Source: Guillardia theta CCMP2712 (lineage: Eukaryota > Cryptophyceae > Pyrenomonadales > Geminigeraceae). Taken from it: a stretch of 64,000 bases of DNA. Below are positions 21,880 through 31,021 of this stretch, piece by piece; positions within the stretch are counted from its first letter, which is position 1; the number at the start of each line of letters is the position of its first letter. Both the position numbers and the translations under genes were made by a program. Location: assembly GCF_000315625.1 (NCBI RefSeq), contig NW_005434672.1, forward strand, positions 1,182,155-1,246,154. The letters are read 5' to 3'. The notes beneath the pieces are model-generated. The model did not search any database. It saw only the letters and a program-made list of their open reading frames with translations, and was not told where the DNA came from.

Positions 21880-22322
21880 GGCAGATGTGCCCCGATGATG
21901 GACCTAGCTGGGCTGCCAGGCGACCGTGACCGTACTACTCAGTGCGGCCATGATGATGACGGTCACCGTCCTGGCACCCGATCGGACCGCGGACTCCGTG
22001 CACCGGCGGGCCCTGGCGCGGCCGCCGGCGGGCCGCTCATTGCAAGTTGAACTTCCGAAGTTCCGAAACTTCCGACCGTCGGACCGGGGCACTGGCACCG
22101 GCCCGGCGGCCGTACCGTAGTACGTGACGGCGGGGGGCCGGTCCGACCGTCTGCGGCGAGCCTCGTTAGTAGCCTGAGCTTCACCGTGCGGGCGCCCGGC
22201 CGCGGCGGCGCCGCGGCGCCCGGGGGGTAATACTGAATACTTGCGGCGGACTACCGTACGGCCTACGGTACCCGGTCACGGCGCGGCGCGCCGATGATGT
22301 CCGACATGGCGGCCGCTGAGTC
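21880..22322. repeat. GC-rich island 5
   Basis: GCGGCCGG-type runs mixed with GGTCACCG, ATGATGAC, GTACCGTAGTAC and ACTTCCGAAG words, several of them palindromic. It ends where repeat family A begins (22324). Confidence 0.5.
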
Positions 22323-22323
22323 A

Positions 22324-22622
22324 GTCGGATAAGTTCTTGGAGACGGCGAGAACTTGCAGGCCGCGCTGAGTTCAGCCTCAGGGTATTGCGTCTCATCGGT
22401 GGACGAAGCTCAGCGAGATGGAAGTGGGTTTTGACATAGGTCTGGAAGGAATCGACGAGCCTGAGGAAGGAATCGACGAGCCTGAGGGTCAGGCAGTGAA
22501 GAGGGGATTAGGAGGACACGTGTCCAGAGCGCTGTGCATTGTGATTGGGTTGCAAGGGACTGAAGGGAAGGTGATTGCTGTGAATAAAGGAGGCATTGGT
22601 GGAGTTGAGTGTGTCGATTACT
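22324..22622 (+). repeat. Dispersed repeat family A, copy 1
   Basis: Homologous along about 295 bases to 34738-35035. Both copies begin CGGATAAGTTCTTG and share CGAAGCTCAGCGAGATGG and later blocks. This copy has an internal 21-bp tandem duplication (22448-22489, GAAGGAATCGACGAGCCTGAG twice). It reads open on the plus strand (22418-22738), but copy 2 has stops, so I do not call a gene. Confidence 0.8.
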
Positions 22623-22732
22623 GCCGCACTGTGGCAGTACGCGGCGGCCCGGCCGCCGCCGGGCGCCCCCGCGGGGTGAGTCGGCCGAGTTCGAGCCGCC
22701 GCTCGGAGTTTTCTTGCCGCAGTGCGCGCAGT

Positions 22733-22905
22733 TATTAAGTGAAGGTCACCGTATCAGTTGAGTTTTGGGGACAGCAGTGGCCCGGAGGCCCGGATACTGG
22801 ACTCTCCGAAACCAGAGTTGGTTCTTCAAGCCTCCTCGCCCAGGCTCAGGCCTGATGATTGTCCGAGGTCCTCGAGCTGATTTTCAACCTAACTTTGAGT
22901 TATGA
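22733..22905 (+). repeat. Dispersed repeat family B, copy 1
   Basis: Matches 49915-50095 in the same orientation: shared AAGTGAAGG, TATCAGTT, GGGGACAGCAGT, AAGCCTCCTCG and AACTTTGAGT blocks in the same order with small gaps. A short GC island (22625-22735) lies directly upstream, as it does for copy 2. Confidence 0.75.
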
Positions 22906-23410
22906 TTAGAAACGTTTGAAATGTTTCGGATATTTTTGCAATTTTTTAAAAATCTTCTTTTTTTCAACTGACGCCCCCCAACGGCAATCAGCGCTTGCGG
23001 GCCGATCATTCAGGCCACCGTCCAGGCTCCCTACCCCTCCAATCGTACACCCCAGCCTGTGTGATACCCCTCGTATTTCACTACCCTGCTCTGCAATACC
23101 CCCAATTTACCCAAGCATTAGGGGATATTCTTGGTGACAAATGACCCTACCGTTGCTCTCAGCGGACCCTACCAACCAAAACCTAAGTCCGCCCTGCATC
23201 CTCCCTCCATCCTTTCAGTTTGGCTCCTGTTTGCCTTCCCCTCCCTAGTTGACAACAGTGCGGGCCTTCTCTTGCTTGCTCGGCTTGCAAGCACATCTTG
23301 GTCACTCATTTGGAGCTCACCATCTGGCTCACCCTGAACGGAACCCGTGCAACTGACATATACAGGGATCCTCTCTTCAGAGTAACTGCTATCTTCGTTC
23401 TCAACCTGAA
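22906..23410 (+). promoter_or_regulatory. 5' flank of CFAP45 with CCCTACC motifs
   Basis: Holds ACTACCC, ACCCTACC (23144-23151) and a second ACCCTACC (23166-23173), about 240-270 bases upstream of the CFAP45 start and in its sense. No gene is seen in this stretch. Confidence 0.4.
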
Positions 23411-24946
23411 ATGTCGCGCCAACCATCTCGGCAGGGATCTACCACTTCAATTGGATCTCGGAAATCAACAGGAAGGTATCGTTCTGTCGGCAATGGAGGC
23501 GCCGATGATTCATTGTTCGGGAAAAATGGCAGTCAAGCTCACTCGAGTGTCAAGCAGAATTCTCTTTCCAAAATATCCGAAAGCAAGAAACACGCACCTG
23601 TAGAAACCGATTCCATCGTCATCACCAACACAGATCTCGATCGCTTGAGGAAGCTCGCAACCATCATAGACAGAGATGAGATCGAGAAGAAGAAGAAGGA
23701 AGAACGGGAGAACAGGCTCAAGGAGCAAGCTAAGGCACGAGAACGGAAGGAGAAGATGTTAGCGATGGAGGCAACGAGGCGGGCCACCATGCAAAAAGGT
23801 GATCTCGAACTCGAGGACGAAATGAAGAACACATTGCTGCTGGATAGTGCGCAGAAAGCAACTGACGAAGAGCTGGATGTTGTTAAACATATGAATCAGA
23901 TGATGCTGTACGCAAAATGCGTCACAATCAGAGATGCTCAATTGATGGAAAAGCGAAAGATTCAGAAAGAACAGGCAGAACAGGAGAAACAGTTCGATGA
24001 GTTGATGGAAGAAGAGCGTCTTAGGGCTATAGAGATCCAGGACGAGCAAGAAAAGAAGAAGATTGACGAGAGGAAACGCGGAGCTTCCATCATACGGATG
24101 CAGATTGAACAACGCGAAAAGGACAGAATAAGGGAGCAGGAGCAGCTTGACATGGAAAGAGAAGCCATGTTGCGTCAAATAGAAAAGATGAAAATGGAAG
24201 AGCAGCAGAAAGAAGAAGGGCGGAGACAGCTAGGACAGCAGCTCTTGGAAGAAGCTGCCCTTGCAAACAAGATTCAAATCCAGCGAAAGCAGGAGCAAAG
24301 AATGAAAGCGATTGAAGAAGATCAGCGCATTGCTGAATACATTGCAGAGAAAGATCGTAAAGAGCAGGAATGGCAAGAGCAACTCGAAAAGGAGGCCAAG
24401 AGGAAGGCAGAAGAGACTGCTCGTTTGCGTGCAATGCAAGAAAAAATGGCTGACAAGCAAGCGGAAGAAGATGCTCTTCGGGCAAAGCGAGCTCAAGAAG
24501 ATTACGAACGAGCATGGAGAGCAAAGGAAAAGGCAGAGAGGGAGAGGAAAGAATTGATGTTGAAGGAGATCATGGAGTCCAGAGAAGAACAGAAAAGGAC
24601 AAAGGAAAGAGTTCAGGCCGAAGCAGCACAAGCACAGAAATTCCAATTTGAAGCAATTCTTGCCGTACAGAAAGCTGCTGAACAGGCGGAACTTGAAAAA
24701 GAAAGACTGGAACGACAGAAACGATTGGAGCACAATGAGTTCATCCGCAAGCAGATTGCGGAGAGTGAAGAGAAGAAGCAGAGGAATCGACAAGAGTTCC
24801 TTGAAGAAGGAAGCAAGATTCGGATCGCTAAAGAGATTGAAAGCAGAAGATTGGAATCCATCAAGCAAAGGAAGATCACAGAGCTTCGCAATTCTGGAGT
24901 TCCAGAGAAATATTTAGCAGAACTTGCTCAAAAGAAGCTGTCTTGA
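23411..24946 (+). CDS. CFAP45: CFAP45 (CCDC19) ciliary coiled-coil protein
   Basis: Single exon, 511 residues. After a Ser/Arg-rich, likely disordered N-terminus (1-65), the protein is almost entirely charged alpha-helix of the trichohyalin/plectin-homology (TPH) type. Family-specific blocks are TDLDRLRKLATIIDRDEIE near the start of the helix, DEELDVVKHMNQMMLYAKCVTIRD, and the C-terminal GVPEKYLAELAQKK. CFAP45 is a microtubule inner protein of the axonemal doublet (established), so this should act in the flagellum. Length is close to the family's usual 500-550. It is one of four ciliary genes in the window. Confidence 0.9.
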   Translation: MSRQPSRQGSTTSIGSRKSTGRYRSVGNGGADDSLFGKNGSQAHSSVKQNSLSKISESKKHAPVETDSIVITNTDLDRLRKLATIIDRDEIEKKKKEERENRLKEQAKARERKEKMLAMEATRRATMQKGDLELEDEMKNTLLLDSAQKATDEELDVVKHMNQMMLYAKCVTIRDAQLMEKRKIQKEQAEQEKQFDELMEEERLRAIEIQDEQEKKKIDERKRGASIIRMQIEQREKDRIREQEQLDMEREAMLRQIEKMKMEEQQKEEGRRQLGQQLLEEAALANKIQIQRKQEQRMKAIEEDQRIAEYIAEKDRKEQEWQEQLEKEAKRKAEETARLRAMQEKMADKQAEEDALRAKRAQEDYERAWRAKEKAERERKELMLKEIMESREEQKRTKERVQAEAAQAQKFQFEAILAVQKAAEQAELEKERLERQKRLEHNEFIRKQIAESEEKKQRNRQEFLEEGSKIRIAKEIESRRLESIKQRKITELRNSGVPEKYLAELAQKKLS

Positions 24947-25061
24947 AATGATCTTACAAATAGAGTTGCAAAGTGTTTCCAACTAAGAAATTAACATGAT
25001 CCCTTATCAGACTTCATCCCCCAACTAACATCTGATCGTAGAATGTGCAAGAAAACGCCTT

Positions 25062-26354
25062 TTACGTTTGTATTGAAATCTTGTAATGTCGAGGATTCAT
25101 CTCGTCCTGCAGCATTGTCGCTTTTACGTCTACTTGTTCTCCTTTCTGAACTTGAGCGAAGACCCCGAGGAATACAGTCGTTTGCTTCCAGTGGGTTGGT
25201 TCGCTCGATGGAGCCGTATCGAGAATGATTGGTGATGGAGAATCAAGCGTGAAGTCACAATCAAACCAGAATGCAAAGCCTGCCAACTCTGAATCTCTTT
25301 CGATTCCGAAGGAAAATTCTCCTGTGAGACTAACGAGTTGCGACCTTTCAATTCTGTTGAAATCAATGTTTGCAAACTCTTGTGGTTTGCTGAGCAACTC
25401 AGATGATGAAATCTGCTCGACAAATGGCGTAGCCATCCTGGCTGTCATGATTTCTTCTCCGATGGATGAAAAATTCAAACCATAGTATGACTGCCAGAAA
25501 TCAACATTTTGCTTTCTAAATTGCTCCATGGCAACTGGGCAAATGTAGATCTTTCCACTTGAAGGGACCATTTTGCCGTCTTCTTTTAGAAACCTGACGA
25601 AGCTCATAAAAACATGGTCGAATACACTTGGATTCACCTCTCCCTTGCGTCAATGACGGAGCCCAGCATAGATTCGTGGAGTAGGTAAAACCCCATCCAC
25701 TCTGAGATAATGATGTCAACCTTCTCTGACAGCTCGACATTCTCAATGACGTCATGGATGACTTGAATCTTGTCGGAAAAGCCATTCTCCCTGACTAATG
25801 CCTCGGCTTTTTCATATATGTTGCTGGCCTCCACAGCGTACACTTTCCTGGCACCTGAGTTTGTATAACGCGAAAATTGACAAAGGAAAGTCATTTTAAC
25901 CTGCTCTCGCTGCAAACATCGACATAATTCCTGTTCCGCATCCAACGTCAAGCACAATCTTCCCTTGGAACAGCTGAGCGTTCTTCTCGATACCGTCGCG
26001 GTACGCTATCAATCTTGGGTGATCCCTCAGCATCAGCTCATGCACTGAAACATCGGAATATGATCGAAAGTAGTCATCCTCTCCTTGAGTCTCTTCTCTC
26101 TGCCCATCTTGGATTTCCACCTGTATTTCTCCTGGATCTTCCTCTTCCGACATAAGGAGAAACTGCAGTCTTGTACAGGCCCTTGTAGTCTCCATGTCCT
26201 GAACGCTCAGCTCGCCACTAGACAGAGCTTCGCGGACATCGTTGGCACTGCATCCTTCGTCTGGGATCACAGACACAATCCACTTGCTCTCCTCCTTTCG
26301 GATCGAAGAGATCTGTCCTCCTGCTCGCCTTCGTTTCGCTGCTGGAGCGCTCAT
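25062..26354 (-). CDS. Type I protein arginine methyltransferase (PRMT)
   Basis: Exons 26354-25901, 25854-25638, 25593-25062 give 400 residues in phase. SAM-binding motif I VLDVGCGTGIMSM (134-146), post-I VYAVEASN, the double-E loop SEWMGFYLLHESML and the THW loop (EPTHWKQT) are all present, as in active type I PRMTs that make asymmetric dimethylarginine. The N-terminal 95 residues are acidic with a basic start (AAKRRRAGG) that may act as a nuclear signal. Closest in layout to PRMT2/3/6-type enzymes, but no zinc finger or SH3 domain is visible. The 3' end faces the CFAP45 3' end with a 115-bp gap. Confidence 0.88.
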
Positions 26355-27345
26355 GTCGATCCGTCTGGCTCTATCGCCGGGGCCGGGTCCGGACTGGACG
26401 GCCGGGCACTCAGCAACTGACGCCCTCCTGGAGCTCGTCGGTTGAAAAAACGGCTGTAACTGCTCTCTACAGTTGAGATAACGGTTCTCCTATGTTAGGA
26501 AATTCCAACACACTATGACCAAGTCTTCAATTGCTACTGCTAGGAGCATAGGACCTGAGGTGCGTATGGCCTGTCGTTAGACGCAAGTTGTGTGAGGGGT
26601 AGGAAATCAAATTTTGAAAATGATAATGAAATTTTCAAACCCTGACCCACCAGTGTCACAAATTTAGCCTGCTGGTGGGTATATTTTGAAAATGACCCCT
26701 CAAATTATGAATCGTGCCATTGGGTAGGGTACCCACTAGGGAGTGTCCGATATGCAGCCGTTGCCGCTGCCATGTGGAGGCGAAGTCGATGCTGCGAGAG
26801 ACGAAGTGATAGATTGAGATGAGACATTCGATGAGGAATCAAGAATATTGTGCGTGAGCTATACAGTTGTTAGAGCGTTCATCGCTGGATGGTATCGTCT
26901 GAAAATTCAATGTCATTGAGAATTGAAGATGTTCTGAATGTCAAGAGACGTCGAAATTTCATGTGTTTAATTGAAGCGTGAAACTGACATTCCACGAGAA
27001 TTCTAGAGATGGATTATAGATTCCTGAACTTGCGTGTTGAATGCGTTTATGAATGAAGTTATGAATCAGGGATGTCTTTTTTAGACTGCTTAGTCAGTTG
27101 TAACTCGAACTCGCACCGGAGAGGAATGTCTTGTAGTATTTTCATGGTCAAGCATTTTTCAGAACAGATTAGTGTGCCTACGTTTCTTGCAAAGAGCGCC
27201 TGTGTTGTTCTCACTCAAATGAGATCCCTGCACATCAAACATATCCACATGTTTTCAAGACGTGCTTGTAGTGACCCTGATGCGCATCTGAAGTTATCTT
27301 GTAGGTTCTCGAATTTATTTTGGTTGATTGAAGCGAGTGTTAAGG
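26355..27345. other. Divergent intergenic region PRMT / CFAP20
   Basis: No gene seen. 26594-26603 and 26721-26736 carry GGGTAGG words (CCTACCC in the PRMT sense); the second includes the palindrome GGGTACCC. 26610-26700 is AT-rich with a repeated TTTTGAAAATGA word. 26780-27340 has only short frames. Confidence 0.4.
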
Positions 27346-28066
27346 ATGTTCAAGAACACTTTTCAATCCGGATTCTTGTCTATACTTTACAGCATCGGAA
27401 GTAAACCTCTTCAAATATGGGATAAGCAAGTGCGAAACGGGCATATAAAGCGAATTACGGATCAGGACATTCAGTCCAGCGTGCTTGAGATTATGGGAAC
27501 GAACGTTAGCACCAACTACATCACGTGCCCTGCAGACAAGAACAAGACCCTTGGCATCAAGCTTCCTTTCCTAGTTATGATCATTAAGAATGTATGTAGA
27601 ACCTGTGATTGCTACGTTCAGTTTAACTTGTTGTTGCCAGCTCAAAAAATACTTCACTTTCGAAGTGCAAGTTCTCGACGACAAGAATGTTCGCCGTAGG
27701 TTCCGAGCGTCTAACTATCAGTCAACGACACGCGTCAAACCTTTCATTTGCACGATGCCCATGAGGTTGGACGAGGGATGGAATCAGATCCAGTTCAACT
27801 TGTCGGACTTCACTCGTCGTGCCTATGGCACAAACTATATTGAAACGCTTCGTGTACAGATTCATGCGAACTGTCGCATTCGAAGGTTGATTTGCTCTTC
27901 TTTCCTTTCTGATGCTTCTATATCTGCTTTTTTACTTTTTCATGGTTGCTTGTTTAAGTTTGCATCGCTCACGCTTGTGTACAGGATTTACTTCTCGGAC
28001 AGGTTATACTCCGAAGATGAGCTGCCGCCTGAGTTCAAGCTGTTCTTGCCTGTCCAGAACAAGTAG
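27346..28066 (+). CDS. CFAP20: CFAP20 (BUG22) ciliary protein
   Basis: Exons 27346-27591, 27641-27885, 27985-28066 give 190 residues in phase, close to the usual 193. The sequence is recognised along its whole length: [64 protein letters not shown] and the C-terminus [23 protein letters not shown]20 is one of the most conserved ciliary proteins, an inner-junction component of axonemal doublets (established). No loss or insertion is seen. Confidence 0.97.
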
Positions 28067-28254
28067 AGGTAGCAAGCATCTCGCTTTCTGGGGTTTCTGT
28101 AGAATTATTTTGCTCGCCCGAGCTTTAAAAGAGGAACGCCTTATGAGTGATGTGAACGCGGTCGTTGAATTCCACTCCAATAAACTAATAAATCAGCGTG
28201 TGTGAGCCACCGGGAGCTCCTAGTCAGGCCCCCTCGCCCCTGCTGTTTGCTCGC

Positions 28255-29493
28255 TCATCCCCATGATGCCGAGATCCCCCTCACGGAGCTAAGATTCGCC
28301 AATGTAGCAGCAGCGAGCATCTGATGCTTCGCGCTCCTGGAGCGAGCAAGCAATATGAACTGCTGAACTCCGATCTCCCTCGCGATCCTCAACTTGTTCT
28401 CTTCGTGCTGCGAAAGAGAGGCCAGAGATCGCGCGGCTTGAAGTTCTATCCCCTCATTTCCGCATTGCAGAAGGCGGTTGATTTCTGGAAGAGAACCCGC
28501 TGCAACAATCTTGTATTGCGCATCCTTGTGGACTGACAGATTCGCAAGAGCCATCATGCCCAGCGTTGTCACTTCCTGGTTGTCAACCCGCAATGTGGCG
28601 ATCAGCGCTTCGATCACCTCAGGCACGCAGAGTTCGACTTCATTCTCGTGGTTCAAGCTGATGTTTGCTAGACACCTCGAGGCTTGTCGCAGAACTTCGA
28701 TGTCATTCCCTCTCATCGCGTTGACGAGGTGCAAGATCGCGCCGCTCTCCCCGATCATGCGTTGGTTCAGAGGATTTCTCGCAAGATTGGCCAGAGCAGC
28801 GACAGCCTCGAGCATGACGTCAGGGTTGGAGGCCGAGATCATCCGGATCAACGAGGTCAGCCCTCCAGACTTCACAATATCCTCCTCGTTGCGCTCGTTG
28901 CAGTAGGCCAAGTTGGCGAGAGCTCGAGCGAGGTGACATTGCATCCCAGCTGAAAGCTCAGCATTCGTCGCGAGCTGCACCAGGTCCTTCAAGGCTCCCT
29001 CCTGATTCAGCTTGTCCTGTAAGCCGTCGTCAAGTGCGAGGTTACAGATCGCCATGACCGCGCATTCACAAACTTCCGGGGAAGGGCTGTGTAGCAGGCT
29101 GACAATGTGCTGCAGCGCATTGGCGTGTTCGATGTGCCTCCGCTGATCCGCATCGATGGCCAAGTCTGCCAGTGAGCGAGCAGCTTGATACTGAACTTCC
29201 ATGTCCTCACTCTTCGCCCATGAGATCAGTTCATCAATATGAAGGCTGTCCTGCCTTCGCTCCTCGTTCAGCCCTTGGTGGTTTGCTTGTCGCTGCTGCT
29301 CAGGGGAGATGGGCATGAACATCGCCATGGTCTTCTCGAGGTCACCCTCGTTCGCCTCCAACACGTTGCTCAAGATCTCTTGCGAGAGCATGGGGAACAT
29401 CTCGCTGAGCTGTTCGACCTTCTTACGTTGCTCTTCTGCAGCTTTCTCTGCTTTCCTATCCTTTCTCCGGCCAAGAGTGAGGATCGCGCCCAT
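28255..29493 (-). CDS. CUE-like domain plus armadillo-repeat protein
   Basis: Single exon, 412 residues. Residues about 25-65 (QLSEMFPMLSQEILSNVLEANEGDLEKTMAMF) have the CUE/UBA-like three-helix pattern with the MFP and leucine/glutamate motifs of ubiquitin-binding CUE domains. From about 85 to the end there are at least seven armadillo repeats (for example AARSLADLA, CAVMAICNLAL, LARALANLAY, AVAALANLARN, ASRCLANISLN, GMMALANLSVHKD, AARSLASLSQHEENK). The pairing suggests a ubiquitin-linked scaffold; the partner is unknown. The 3' end converges on CFAP20 with a gap of 188 bases. Confidence 0.8.
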   Translation of the reverse strand: MGAILTLGRRKDRKAEKAAEEQRKKVEQLSEMFPMLSQEILSNVLEANEGDLEKTMAMFMPISPEQQRQANHQGLNEERRQDSLHIDELISWAKSEDMEVQYQAARSLADLAIDADQRRHIEHANALQHIVSLLHSPSPEVCECAVMAICNLALDDGLQDKLNQEGALKDLVQLATNAELSAGMQCHLARALANLAYCNERNEEDIVKSGGLTSLIRMISASNPDVMLEAVAALANLARNPLNQRMIGESGAILHLVNAMRGNDIEVLRQASRCLANISLNHENEVELCVPEVIEALIATLRVDNQEVTTLGMMALANLSVHKDAQYKIVAAGSLPEINRLLQCGNEGIELQAARSLASLSQHEENKLRIAREIGVQQFILLARSRSAKHQMLAAATLANLSSVRGISASWG

Positions 29494-30105
29494 GCTTGTT
29501 CAGCAACCTACACGCTCTCAGACCTGAATGTTCATCCTCTGCCAGGGCAACTAATCCAAGAAGAGCTTGTTTCAATTGTTTGGGGCGTGCATCCGAGTAT
29601 GGCGATAACCATCTTTGAATGCCATGCTGTGAAGCACTGTTCTATCTGACGCTTGTGGGTTATGCTCTCCTTGCTCGATCGTTGAGGACAGCTGGTTAGT
29701 CTCCTGTAACTTCCTCTATCAGCGTTCGATGCCTTCAACCCGAACCTTGCCTTTCTCTTCTCTCTTCTCTCCTCGCCTTTCTTTTCTCCTTCCTCTTCGT
29801 TCCTCCCCTTCCTGCTCCTGGCTCAGCTCGATGCCCTTCGCTTGTACGTCACCTGGAAGCCCTGAGGGTCCTGTCTACCCCCTGGTACCTCTCTGAACTT
29901 CTAAGTCTCTATTTAGTCTAAAACGACGATCCCTTAAGGTCACGGGCCTTACCACATCCACTTTCTCCCCACATTTGCCAGTGTTCCCCAAGCTCTACCT
30001 CTCACTTGTCTTAGATCTGCTTATAATCTCAAAGGCTATCCCTGGACCCTCTCAGTCTACCAATATTTTTTGCCCTGACGATGCAAGGGCCTGAGGCAGT
30101 GCAGT
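29494..30105. other. Intergenic, C/T-rich
   Basis: No gene seen. 29745-29860 is pyrimidine-rich (CTCTTCTC runs); 29870-29895 has CTACCCCCTGGTACC. The tract ends at GC island 6. Confidence 0.4.
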
Positions 30106-30109
30106 GACT

Positions 30110-30305
30110 GATGGCAGACGGACAAAAAGGGACCGTCAGACCGGGCCGACAGTCCGGGGCCCGGCCCGCCACTGCCTGACAGTGTCCGATCATCGGCGGC
30201 GAGTCGGCGGCGGTGCGGCCCGGTTGGACTAGCGGTCGGAGCGTCCGAACGCTAACTCGATGCCTGAGCTGTCGGACGGTCTGTGATCGAGCTCACTCAG
30301 CCGTC
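30110..30305. repeat. GC-rich island 6
   Basis: Short island with the same words as the others: GTCCGATCATCGG, GGCCCGGCCCGCC, GTCGGACGGTC. No homologue of repeat families A or B adjoins it on inspection. Confidence 0.45.
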
Positions 30306-30399
30306 ATTGATCTGCATGCTGTCAGTGAATCGTGGCTTGTATGTGAAGTCTGCTCTACGCTACAGTTAAAACTAGCTCGGCGAGCTCTACCGATCACTT

Positions 30400-31021
30400 G
30401 CATGGGCAGAACTTGTGGCTGTTGGTGAAGGAGTCAAGTCTCCTGCAGCTCATGAAAACTGGTTGAGGGAGGCGGCAGACGGAGTCCGAAAGGTCAAAGA
30501 CGGGAGTGTGCAGCCCTTGTACGTCTGGTTCGCAGCCTTGGGAACAACCTTCTCTCATCCCCTGCAGCCCTCACGTGAATCAGCAGCATGACAAGGAGGG
30601 AGCGAGAGCTGCAGGATCAAGAGGAGAGAGCGAGAGCTGCATCTCGAGTACCTTGGCACGCATCAACTTGTCCAGGAACTGACAGTCTGGCCATGCGAGT
30701 GACATCCACATCCCACCTGAGCACCAGCTCACTCACTGCTTGTCCAGTTGACCTGCCCTCACCAGCAGAACAAGTTTTCTTGGAGCTCAAGCAGATCTCC
30801 TCGCAGGTCTTGCTGCCGTTCCCCACCCTCCAACCCCCCGAGCTCTTGCGGAAGGCTTCCTCCGGAGGCTCGCAGACCCCCTCGATGAGCTGCTGCCGGC
30901 TCTGCGGGGCAGGAGGAAAGCTCTGGTCCTGGTGAAGCCCTACAGCGTGTCGGAGAGCATGAAGGAGGAGGAGGCGGTTTACCTTGTAGATATGGCGACT
31001 CAGAGGAGAGAAAGAGGGTAA
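30400..31021 (+). CDS. Possible multi-exon gene, unrecognised
   Basis: Two stretches read like coding sequence: about 30400-30530 (WAELVAVGEGVKSPAAHENW) and about 30815-31021 (ALAEGFLRRLADPLDELLPA ... KALVLVKPYSVSESM), the second starting after a plausible CAG acceptor. I could not join them with certainty, and the middle exon is unclear. The last stretch ends with a stop at 31019-31021 or may use a GTAAGC donor there. It overlaps the 3' end of the GT13 gene on the other strand by about 20 bases. Family unknown. Confidence 0.35.

Noticed and set aside
22418-22738. A 106-residue frame in repeat family A
   Set aside because: The homologous copy at 34738-35035 has stops in the same frame, so the open frame is not conserved.
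24090-24891. Leu/Phe/Ser-rich minus-strand frames opposite CFAP45
   Set aside because: They are the antisense of Glu/Lys-rich coiled-coil codons, a common shadow effect.
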